A DNA stretch of 5,638 bases from an uncultured Gemmobacter sp. Its GTDB lineage: Bacteria > Pseudomonadota > Alphaproteobacteria > Rhodobacterales > Rhodobacteraceae. The notes under the pieces are model-generated. The model saw nothing but the letters and a program-made list of their open reading frames with translations. It was not told where the DNA came from and searched no databases. Positions 1 through 5,638 of the stretch are shown in pieces. The translations under genes and the position numbers were made by a program. The stretch's first letter is position 1. Every line of letters begins with the position of its first letter. The DNA is taken from the NCBI GenBank assembly GCA_937983495.1, contig CALKAA010000338.1:1-5638 (forward strand). Direction: 5' to 3'.

Positions 1-360
1 GTGTCGGTGACGGTGTCGACGGCGTCGAAAAGTGGCTCCTTGTCTTCCTGGTTGCTGGCGCAGGTGATGGGCGCGTCGCGCCGCACGGTGCTGTGGCATC
101 TGGCGCTGCCCGGTGCCTTGCCGCAACTGGCCTCCGGCCTGCGGCTTGCGGCGATTTATGCGCCTTTGGGTGCCGTGATCGGCGAATGGATGGGCGGCGC
201 ACAGGGGCTAGGCGCGCTGATGCTGCATGCCAATGGCCGCATGAAAATCGACCTGATGTTCGCAGCCCTTCTGGTGGTCATCCTGCTGGCGCTGCTGCTG
301 CAACGGGCCGTGAACCAAGCCTTGCAGCGCGCGCTGCGGCGGCGCGGGTTTGCAGCCTAG
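1..360 (+). CDS. ABC transporter permease, C-terminal part (ThiX/SsuC/TauC-like), 5' end outside window
   Basis: This is the last 119 codons of an inner-membrane permease of the BPD transport family (PF00528) that pairs with an ATPase and a periplasmic binding protein. The visible frame contains the EAA cytoplasmic loop that docks on the ATPase: A20, M23-G24-A25-S26, then L31-W32-H33 and L36-P37, ending at G46-L47-R48. A membrane segment follows (about 48-66, with APLGAVIGEWMG), then the motif region G69-LGALML-AN and a last hydrophobic helix (about 84-100), closing with an Arg-rich cytoplasmic tail. Family members are about 250 aa, so roughly half is missing. GTG at position 1 is just the window edge, not a supported start. 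The APxGAVIGEW...GLG.LM..AN..M..DLMFAAL pattern is the one I associate with hydroxymethylpyrimidine/thiamine-precursor permeases (ThiX); sulfonate or nitrate-type substrates remain possible. Residues 6-18 look unlike the family and may hide small indels. It ends by overlapping the converging synthetase gene. Confidence 0.85.
   Translation: MSVTVSTASKSGSLSSWLLAQVMGASRRTVLWHLALPGALPQLASGLRLAAIYAPLGAVIGEWMGGAQGLGALMLHANGRMKIDLMFAALLVVILLALLLQRAVNQALQRALRRRGFAA
357..360. other. shared convergent stop palindrome CTAG
   Basis: The permease stop TAG (358-360) and the synthetase stop TAG (reverse complement of 357-359) lie within one CTAG palindrome, so the two converging genes overlap by 4 nt. There is no intergenic space for a bidirectional terminator; each transcript must end inside the opposing coding sequence or read through it. 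Confidence 0.9.
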
Positions 361-3300
361 CCCAGCCGCACCATCAGATGACGGGCAAGGGCCCCCACAT
401 TCTGCGGCTCCAGAATAGACAGGTGATCGCCCGGAATGTCGATCAACTGCCAGCCACCCGCCGCCACCGAAGACCAGCCGAGCCCGGTTTCCAGCGCCTT
501 GCGGCTGTCCCAGAAACTCGCATCGGCGCGGAAGATCAGCAAGGGGCAGGCAATCGGGCGGGGCTGATAGGCCTCTACTGCGGCCACATTGGCCAGCACC
601 AGATTGGCCCCGTTCACCTCTCCGGGGCGGGCCGAGGCCAGTTCGGCCTCGATCTGGCGGTTCTCGCGCCGGAAATGCAGCACCCGCGCGACATGACGCC
701 AACCATGCCGCCGGATCTGGCCCAGATGCGCAACAATTTTCCCTGCCCCCTGCACAGGAGGCCGCCCGTCAGGCCCCTGTGCATCCAACACCGCCACAAA
801 GCGCACATCGCGCCCGGCCTCCAGCAACAGTTGCGCCAACTCATAGGCGAAATAGGCCGCCATCGACACCGCGCCCAGTGCCAGCGGGCCTTCCGGGAAG
901 GCCAGTTGAATATCGTTGAAATAGCGCCGCGCGATGTTTGGCACGCTCACTTCATCAAGGCTTTTCGGCGGCCCGACCGTCAGCCCATAGACCGGATAAT
1001 CCGGCCCCAAAGCCTCGGACAACGGCCGGAACAAGACCTCTTTTTCGCCCAGAACATGAATGGCGAAGAAGGGCACCTTGTCGCCCTCCGGCTGGATCGG
1101 CACGAGAAGATGCGCCTCGGCCTCGTCCCGCTCCAGAAACCGTGCCAGACTGCGCGCTGTCGGGTAGCGGTAAAGGTCGGTCGTGACCACGGGCTGCCGG
1201 AAGCGCGCCTCCAGCATGGAGGCGATGCGCAGCGTGATCAGCGAATTGGCCCCGTAATCGCGGATGTCATCATCCGGGCCCAGGCGCGACACGCCCAGAA
1301 TTTTCGCCATCAAGCTGGCCACGGCGAAGGTCAGCGTATCCACCGGGCCATCATCGGCCTGATCACCGGGCGGCACCGGCGCGGGTAGGGCGGCCATGTC
1401 CACCTTGCCGTTGGGCTTCAGCGGGAAGGCCTCCACCGGAACGATCATCGGCATGGTCGCTCCGGTCATGTAACGCGCGACATGGGCCACCAGCCCCTCC
1501 AGCGCCGGGCTGCCCTCGCGCAGGTCGGGGCCGCAGACCCAGGCAACCAGCCGCGCCGCATCGCTGCCCGCGCCATGCACCGCCACGCGCACATCGCGCA
1601 GGCCCTCGAACTGGCCCAGGGCGCGTTCAACATCGCCCAGGTCGATGCGCAAGCCGCGCAACTTCACCTGCCGGTCCCGACGGCCAAGGAACATCAGCGC
1701 CCCATCGGCCCGCCATTGCGCCCGATCGCCGGTGGTATAGATGCGCCCCGTTCCCGCAAAGGGATCAGGCCGGAACAGCCGCGCCGTGATCTCAGGCTGG
1801 TTCAGATAACCGCGCGTCACCGCCACACCGCCGATATGCAGATTGCCCTCGGCCCCGCGCGGCGCAAGACTGCCGTCAAAGGCCAGAACATAGGCCCGCG
1901 CATGCCCCATCGGGCGGCCAATCGGCACGTCCTCGCCATCTTGCAAGGGCTGAGCCTGTGGCGCGGCCCAGGTGGTGCTGGTGATCGTGGCCTCGGTCGG
2001 ACCATAGCCATTCATCCAGGCGCAACCCGGCGCAAGGCGCTGCCAGTCGGCCAGGGCCCCGGCATTGATCCGCTCGCTGCCCGTCACCACCAGCCGCACC
2101 GAAGGCGGCAGCGGCAGGCCGCGCGCCTTCATCTCGTCTACCAGCACATGCCAGAAACTTGCGGGCAGGTTCATCACCGTCACATGGTGGCGGGCAACAA
2201 ATTCCAGAAAGGCCTGAAACGAGGCCGTTTCATCCTCGCCCCGGATCACCAGCGCAGCCCCTGACAGCAGGGTCGGCACGATCTCCTCCAGCGCGACATC
2301 AAAACCGGGCGAGGCGAAATGCAACACCCGGTCGGCAGGCGTCAGACCATAGGCCTCCATCGCCGCCGAAGCATGCGCCGACAGCGCGCCTTGCGTGCCC
2401 ATCACCCCCTTGGGCCGCCCGGTAGAGCCAGAGGTGTGGATGATATATGCCAGCCGATCCGCCTCTGGCACGAGGGGGGTGAAGGGCGGTGCCTCGATAT
2501 TGGCACTTGGGCTGATCAAAGGCACGGCAAGCCCTGCGAGCCCGGTTTCACCGATCACCGCACAAACATCGCTTTCAACCGCCCGCAAGCTGCGCTCGGT
2601 CTCGGGCAAGCCCATGTCCAGCGGCAGAAAGGCCGCTCCCGCCTTCAGCACCGCCAGAATGGCCAATGTAAAGTCAGCCCCGCGCGGCAGATTGATCGCC
2701 ACAATGCTTTCGGCACCGATGCCCTTGCGCGCCAGCCTGCGCGCCATGACTTCGGCTCTTGCATCCAGTTCGGCGTAGGTCAGCTCGCCAAAGGTTTCGT
2801 CGATGACCGCCACAGCTTCGGGCTGTGCAGAGACCATCGCCGCAAATCGCGTCGCAACACAGGGCAGAGCCTCGGCCACTGGCCGTTCGGGGCGCGACAG
2901 GCGCAACAATGTGGCCTGCTCCTCTGCCGAAAGCATGGAAAGACCGTGCAACGGAGTGCCATCCGGGGCATTGGCCATGGCTGTCAGCAAGGCTGCATAT
3001 TGATCCAGGAACCGCGTCGCCAGATCCGGCGAAATCCGCGCGGCGTCATATTCCAGCTCCAGCTCCAGCACATCGGTGCCATAAACGGCCATGGTGGCCG
3101 GGGTTTCGCCTTCTTCCAGCAACTGCACCTTGCGGTTTTGCCAACCCTTGCCCAAAGCGGCCATCATCGCGCCCAGCCGCGCCCGCGAATAGACCAGCAC
3201 TGTCTGGAACAAGGGCGTCGCCGCCGAAAGCCCCGCCCATTGGCGCACCTGATCCAGACTGGCCGCGTGATGAGGACGCAGCGCCTCGGTTTCCGATTGA

Positions 3301-4250
3301 GCAAGTGCCAGCAAAGCATCCAGATCCCGCACATCCGCCAGATCCAACCGCTGTGGCAGGGTCGCAATCAGCGAAGCCACCGTGCGCTCATGACCCGGCA
3401 TCAGATTGCGACCCGCAAGCGTCAGGCCAAAACTGGCATCTGATCGCCCTGTCCACCGCGCGAGGATCAGCGCCCATGCGGCCTGCAAGGCGGCAAAGGT
3501 TCCGGCACCCGCCTTTCGGGCCCTGCTGCGAAGAGCCGCTGTCACCTCGGCGGGCAGGTCCACACGGCAAGACTGCATGCGGCCTGGCGTGCGATGAAGA
3601 TCAAGCAGATCAATCTTCTCAAACTCGCCAAAGCGCGCGGCGAAATGGGTTTGGGCTGCGGCCTCATCCAACGGCGGAGCCGCGCAGATCACCGAATGCG
3701 CAGCCTCGCCGGCGGCCAGCGGCTTTGCGCAGAGCAGGTCTGCCAGATCTTCCAGCAAGACCGCCATGCCGGGCAAGTCAATCACGGCGTGATGCAAGGT
3801 CAGCACCAATAAGGGCGGCAGCTCCCCCCGCGTCGCCAACATGGCACGCCACCCACCCGAACGCAGATCGCAGCCGCGCGCACGATCCGCTTCAAGCCAG
3901 GCCTCCAAAGCATCCCCGGCAGCTTCGGGCCAGTCACACCGCGCCAATTCTGGCGAAAGCGATGCCCCGAACTCCCAGAAAGGAACACCGTCGGGCGCAA
4001 GATCGGCGCGGGCACGCAGCGCAGGATGGCGCGCGGCCAAGTCCCGCAATGCCACATGCAGGCGCTCGGGTTCCAATGGCAAATCAGGCGCTTCAAGCAG
4101 GATTTGCTCAAGATTGGCACGCCCACCACTGCTCGCAAGCCCCGACAGCAACATGGCCTGCTGAAGCGATGTCGGGGTGAGCCGGTCCTGCGCCCCCCTA
4201 TGCCCGTGGCCTGCCTCACCCAGTCCAGTATTCTTGCCTTGCACCGTCAC
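357..4250 (-). CDS. single-module nonribosomal peptide synthetase, C-A-T-TE (EntF-like architecture), 1297 aa
   Basis: Complete cytoplasmic synthetase that should activate one amino acid, tether it to phosphopantetheine, condense it with a donor acyl/peptidyl group and release the product. C domain, about 24-450: HHAVIDL at 153-159 (H154 catalytic, D158 kept, usual Gly after it replaced by Leu), GR at 280-281 with TLPQRL at 297-302, and PLFQTVLVY at 346-354. A domain, about 465-955: A3 with TSGSTGRPKG at 606-615, A4 FDVALEE at 650-656, A5 NGYGPTEAT at 747-755, A7 YTTGD at 838-842, A8 GRRDRQVKLRG at 856-866, A10 PNGK at 946-949. By alignment to GrsA the specificity code is D651 V652 E655 N694 V721 T723 G748 I756 T757 K949, substrate unassigned. 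T domain, about 970-1042: DYGANSL with S1003 as the phosphopantetheine site. Type I TE, about 1058-1297: S1129 (in AVSMA rather than GxSxG), D1156, H1276 form a plausible triad. Size and order match EntF (about 1293 aa), but enterobactin genes are absent. Start is GTG 4250; GTG 4244 is an alternative. No MbtH gene is visible. Confidence 0.95.
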   Translation of the reverse strand: MTVQGKNTGLGEAGHGHRGAQDRLTPTSLQQAMLLSGLASSGGRANLEQILLEAPDLPLEPERLHVALRDLAARHPALRARADLAPDGVPFWEFGASLSPELARCDWPEAAGDALEAWLEADRARGCDLRSGGWRAMLATRGELPPLLVLTLHHAVIDLPGMAVLLEDLADLLCAKPLAAGEAAHSVICAAPPLDEAAAQTHFAARFGEFEKIDLLDLHRTPGRMQSCRVDLPAEVTAALRSRARKAGAGTFAALQAAWALILARWTGRSDASFGLTLAGRNLMPGHERTVASLIATLPQRLDLADVRDLDALLALAQSETEALRPHHAASLDQVRQWAGLSAATPLFQTVLVYSRARLGAMMAALGKGWQNRKVQLLEEGETPATMAVYGTDVLELELEYDAARISPDLATRFLDQYAALLTAMANAPDGTPLHGLSMLSAEEQATLLRLSRPERPVAEALPCVATRFAAMVSAQPEAVAVIDETFGELTYAELDARAEVMARRLARKGIGAESIVAINLPRGADFTLAILAVLKAGAAFLPLDMGLPETERSLRAVESDVCAVIGETGLAGLAVPLISPSANIEAPPFTPLVPEADRLAYIIHTSGSTGRPKGVMGTQGALSAHASAAMEAYGLTPADRVLHFASPGFDVALEEIVPTLLSGAALVIRGEDETASFQAFLEFVARHHVTVMNLPASFWHVLVDEMKARGLPLPPSVRLVVTGSERINAGALADWQRLAPGCAWMNGYGPTEATITSTTWAAPQAQPLQDGEDVPIGRPMGHARAYVLAFDGSLAPRGAEGNLHIGGVAVTRGYLNQPEITARLFRPDPFAGTGRIYTTGDRAQWRADGALMFLGRRDRQVKLRGLRIDLGDVERALGQFEGLRDVRVAVHGAGSDAARLVAWVCGPDLREGSPALEGLVAHVARYMTGATMPMIVPVEAFPLKPNGKVDMAALPAPVPPGDQADDGPVDTLTFAVASLMAKILGVSRLGPDDDIRDYGANSLITLRIASMLEARFRQPVVTTDLYRYPTARSLARFLERDEAEAHLLVPIQPEGDKVPFFAIHVLGEKEVLFRPLSEALGPDYPVYGLTVGPPKSLDEVSVPNIARRYFNDIQLAFPEGPLALGAVSMAAYFAYELAQLLLEAGRDVRFVAVLDAQGPDGRPPVQGAGKIVAHLGQIRRHGWRHVARVLHFRRENRQIEAELASARPGEVNGANLVLANVAAVEAYQPRPIACPLLIFRADASFWDSRKALETGLGWSSVAAGGWQLIDIPGDHLSILEPQNVGALARHLMVRLG

Positions 4251-4260
4251 GTATCAATCT

Positions 4261-4265
4261 ACCCC
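4261..4265 (-). promoter_or_regulatory. candidate ribosome binding site of the synthetase
   Basis: On the minus strand GGGGT lies 10 nt before the GTG start at 4250. It is only a partial Shine-Dalgarno match and is the sole purine-rich run at a usable distance, so it mildly supports GTG 4250 over the in-frame GTG at 4244. Confidence 0.4.
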
Positions 4266-4309
4266 AATCAACGCGGAGCCCTCCCCGCTTCAGAAACCTC
4301 ACCCCAATC
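4261..4309. repeat. 9-nt direct repeat ACCCCAATC, two copies 40 bp apart
   Basis: ACCCCAATC occurs at 4261-4269 and again at 4301-4309, a start-to-start distance of 40 bp, close to four helical turns, so both copies would face the same side of the DNA. The copy nearer the synthetase overlaps its candidate ribosome binding site. A shorter related CCCCAA is at 4368-4373 but not in phase. Possible regulator half-sites; chance is not excluded. Confidence 0.3.
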
Positions 4310-4411
4310 TGCTGTCCATATCCACACGGAATGTGTCATCGGCAAGGCAGAGCCATGACAGGACAAGCCCCAAACTGCCCCAGGACAACCCATGGCGACC
4401 ATGCCCCCTTG

Positions 4412-4466
4412 CTCAAATGTAGCTTGAGGCCGGGGCCAAGCTCAGGCAGGATTGCCTGCGGGCAGG
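4412..4466 (+). promoter_or_regulatory. cluster of small, partly exclusive inverted repeats in the glycosyltransferase leader
   Basis: Three hairpins can be drawn before the glycosyltransferase start. CTCAA (4412-4416) pairs with TTGAG (4424-4428). AGCTTG (4421-4426) pairs with CAAGCT (4437-4442), which excludes the first. CAGGCA (4443-4448) pairs with TGCCTG (4453-4458) around a GGAT loop and abuts the previous hairpin without a gap. The segment CCTG (4455-4458) can instead pair with CAGG (4463-4466), part of the ribosome binding site. All stems are perfect but short (4-6 bp), and no U-run follows any of them, so they are not Rho-independent terminators. A translational control role is inference only. 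Confidence 0.3.
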
Positions 4467-4469
4467 GGA
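4464..4469 (+). promoter_or_regulatory. ribosome binding site of the glycosyltransferase
   Basis: AGGGGA lies 9 nt before GTG 4479. An in-frame TAA at 4470-4472 rules out any earlier start, and the next in-frame ATG (4575) would remove the conserved N-terminal WGD region, so this site fixes GTG 4479 as the start. Confidence 0.65.
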
Positions 4470-4478
4470 TAATTTCAG

Positions 4479-5638
4479 GTGTTTGTTCATATCGGTATCA
4501 CTGCAACAGCCTCTAATGCGGAAGGTTGGGGCGATAAGCAATATGCTCAGGGTCTGGTTCGCGCGATCCGGCAGATGCCCGGCTGCGATGCGGAATTGTT
4601 GTTCCGGGGCGAGGTGCCCGCGCCGAAAGATGGTCCGGCGGTGCTGTTGCGCATCCTTGGCCCCTATCTGGAAGACCCGGTGCCAGGCCTGCCCAACCTG
4701 ATCTGGATGATCAGCCCGCCCAATCTGGCACCAAGCGCCACGCTGGCACGATTTCAGACGGTGTTTTGTGGGTCGGAGGCGCTGACACGGCTGTTGCAGG
4801 GGCAAGGGGTGCGGGCGCTCTATCTGCCACAGGCCACCGCAAGCGAAACATTCCACCCCGACCGCCGCCCTGCCGGAGCGGAGGAAATCCCACTTGTTTT
4901 TGTCGGTGCCTATGCGCCCCGCGCCCCGCGCCGCATCGTGCTGGACGCCATCGAGGCCGGGTTCGAGCCGCAGATCTGGGGGCCGGGCTGGGAGGGCGTG
5001 GTGCCTGCCCGGCTCTGGCGGGGCGCGCGGCTGGAGATTGACGCGCTGGCCAAGGTCTATGCCCGGGCGCGGGTGGTGCTGAACAGCCATATGGGCAACA
5101 TGGCCGCAATGGGCTTCATGAGCAACCGCAGCTATGATGCGATGGCCGCCGGTGCCCGCGTGGTCTCGGACCCGGTGGCGGGGTTCTCGGACCCCGATTT
5201 GCCGGAACTGGTGCAGGTCTCCGGCATCGCGGCACTGGCAGAGGTGATGGCCCCGCTGCTGTCTGGCCCGCCCCCGGATGACGCAACGCGACTGGCCCTG
5301 CACCAACGTGTCATCACAACGCATAGTTTTGCGGCCAGAGCGCGGCTGATCGTCAAGGCCGCCCGGCAGGCCTGGCAGGCGGGCACCTGCCCGGAACCCG
5401 CCTTCTGGCCGGGGCGGGCGCTGCCATCGCAGGCTACGCCGCCGCCACACCTCAGCGATCCGGCGGCTTCGGATACGGCGACCTGCCCTGCCGTGCTGGC
5501 TGCCGCCGAGGAGATGCTGACCCTCTGCCGCTATCTGGAACAGCCCGATGCGCCGCCCCTTTCGCCGCCCCGCCCGGCAGCGCAGCAGGGGGTCATCCAT
5601 CCGATGATGGCCGATCTGCGCGCCGTGCAGGCGCTAGC
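4479..5638 (+). CDS. CgeB-like glycosyltransferase (GT-B fold, Glyco_trans_1_2 type), 3' end outside window
   Basis: The frame stays open from GTG 4479 to the window edge (386 codons), so the gene is cut at its 3' end. The protein resembles cytoplasmic GT-B glycosyltransferases of the CgeB/DUF3880 group, which move a sugar from a nucleotide-sugar donor; donor and acceptor are unknown. The N-terminal half begins with a beta strand (FVHIGIT, 2-8), then the G16-W17-G18-D19 motif seen in relatives, and has WMISPPNL at 76-83 and YLPQAT...FHP at 115-127. The C-terminal half starts at FVGAY (141-145), with IWGPGWEG at 166-173. The family signature follows at about 192-235: VYARARVVLNSH, then S215-N216-R217-SYDAMAAGARVVSD. 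After about residue 300 it turns Pro/Ala-rich, possibly a linker to a further domain beyond the window. It is divergent from the synthetase, so it may glycosylate the peptide product or an unrelated acceptor. No signal peptide or membrane segment is seen. Confidence 0.78.
   Translation, partial: MFVHIGITATASNAEGWGDKQYAQGLVRAIRQMPGCDAELLFRGEVPAPKDGPAVLLRILGPYLEDPVPGLPNLIWMISPPNLAPSATLARFQTVFCGSEALTRLLQGQGVRALYLPQATASETFHPDRRPAGAEEIPLVFVGAYAPRAPRRIVLDAIEAGFEPQIWGPGWEGVVPARLWRGARLEIDALAKVYARARVVLNSHMGNMAAMGFMSNRSYDAMAAGARVVSDPVAGFSDPDLPELVQVSGIAALAEVMAPLLSGPPPDDATRLALHQRVITTHSFAARARLIVKAARQAWQAGTCPEPAFWPGRALPSQATPPPHLSDPAASDTATCPAVLAAAEEMLTLCRYLEQPDAPPLSPPRPAAQQGVIHPMMADLRAVQAL

Larger units (their letters stand above)
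4251..4478. promoter_or_regulatory. divergent intergenic control region between synthetase and glycosyltransferase
   Basis: This 228-bp segment separates two divergently read genes and must contain both promoters unless they are transcribed from farther away. Base composition is visibly less G+C-rich than the flanking genes. I find no convincing -35/-10 pair for either direction. The best minus-strand candidate is TTGCCG (reverse complement of about 4340-4345) followed 17 nt later by GATATG, which is a weak -10 match. A short ACAC-N5-GTGT inverted repeat (4324-4336) lies inside that spacer. I see no clear Fur-like or other recognisable operator and no small gene. It also holds the direct repeat and hairpins listed separately. 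Confidence 0.55.

Noticed and set aside
93..1388. Long plus-strand open frame (431 codons) running from the permease into the region opposite the synthetase
   Set aside because: It is rich in Arg, His, Gln and Pro with no recognisable motif, and lies antisense to conserved TE, T and A domain sequence; typical open shadow in high-G+C DNA.
2319..4180. Two overlapping plus-strand open frames (374 and 451 codons) opposite the A and C domains
   Set aside because: Low-complexity Arg/Pro/Ala/His composition, no ribosome binding site of note, and full overlap with conserved motifs of the synthetase on the other strand.
357..4250. Calling the synthetase EntF / enterobactin synthase
   Set aside because: Domain order and length agree, but the adenylation code is not the serine code and no enterobactin partner genes are present.
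4491..4500. Iron-box-like string near GATAAT...ATCGGTATC around the glycosyltransferase start
   Set aside because: It does not match a Fur 19-mer well and falls partly inside the coding sequence; siderophore regulation is not supported.
4483..4701. Plus-strand frame of 72 codons starting just after the glycosyltransferase GTG
   Set aside because: It is an out-of-frame reading of the glycosyltransferase N-terminus; the GTG 4479 frame has the conserved WGD and PPNL patterns.
4413..5600. Minus-strand open frame of 395 codons opposite the glycosyltransferase
   Set aside because: Arg/His/Gly-rich with no family resemblance, while the plus-strand frame shows clear glycosyltransferase motifs and a ribosome binding site.

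Overview
The window reads as a stretch of bacterial chromosome with high G+C and strong third-position G/C bias in all three genes. The style of the proteins suggests an alphaproteobacterium, perhaps of the Rhodobacterales/Rhodobacteraceae kind. That taxonomic guess rests on composition and on the resemblance of the permease to thiamine-precursor transporters common in that group; no marker gene is present.

Layout: (1) 1-360, plus strand, is the C-terminal part of an ABC transporter inner-membrane permease of the SsuC/TauC/ThiX type. Its 5' part lies outside the window. (2) 357-4250, minus strand, is a complete single-module nonribosomal peptide synthetase of 1297 aa with the order condensation (C), adenylation (A), peptidyl carrier (T), thioesterase (TE). 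This is the architecture and size of EntF-like termination modules. The permease and the synthetase converge and share the stop palindrome CTAG. (3) 4251-4478 is a 228-bp divergent intergenic region that must hold the promoters of both flanking genes; it carries a 9-nt direct repeat and a run of small inverted repeats just before the next gene. (4) 4479 to the window end, plus strand, is the 5' part (386 codons) of a CgeB-like glycosyltransferase that begins at a GTG codon.

How the genes may work together: the synthetase has every domain needed to activate one amino acid, load it, condense it with a donor and release the product, but no donor carrier protein, MbtH-like protein, phosphopantetheinyl transferase or exporter is visible. 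The divergent glycosyltransferase is the only candidate partner in view, so a small glycosylated acyl-amino-acid or peptide product is conceivable but unproven. The permease looks like the end of an unrelated transport operon.

The most interesting signals are an adenylation specificity code I cannot assign (D-V-E-N-V-T-G-I-T-K), altered but probably functional motifs in the C and TE domains, the pairing of a lone C-A-T-TE synthetase with a glycosyltransferase, and a structured leader in which one segment can pair either upstream or with the ribosome binding site.
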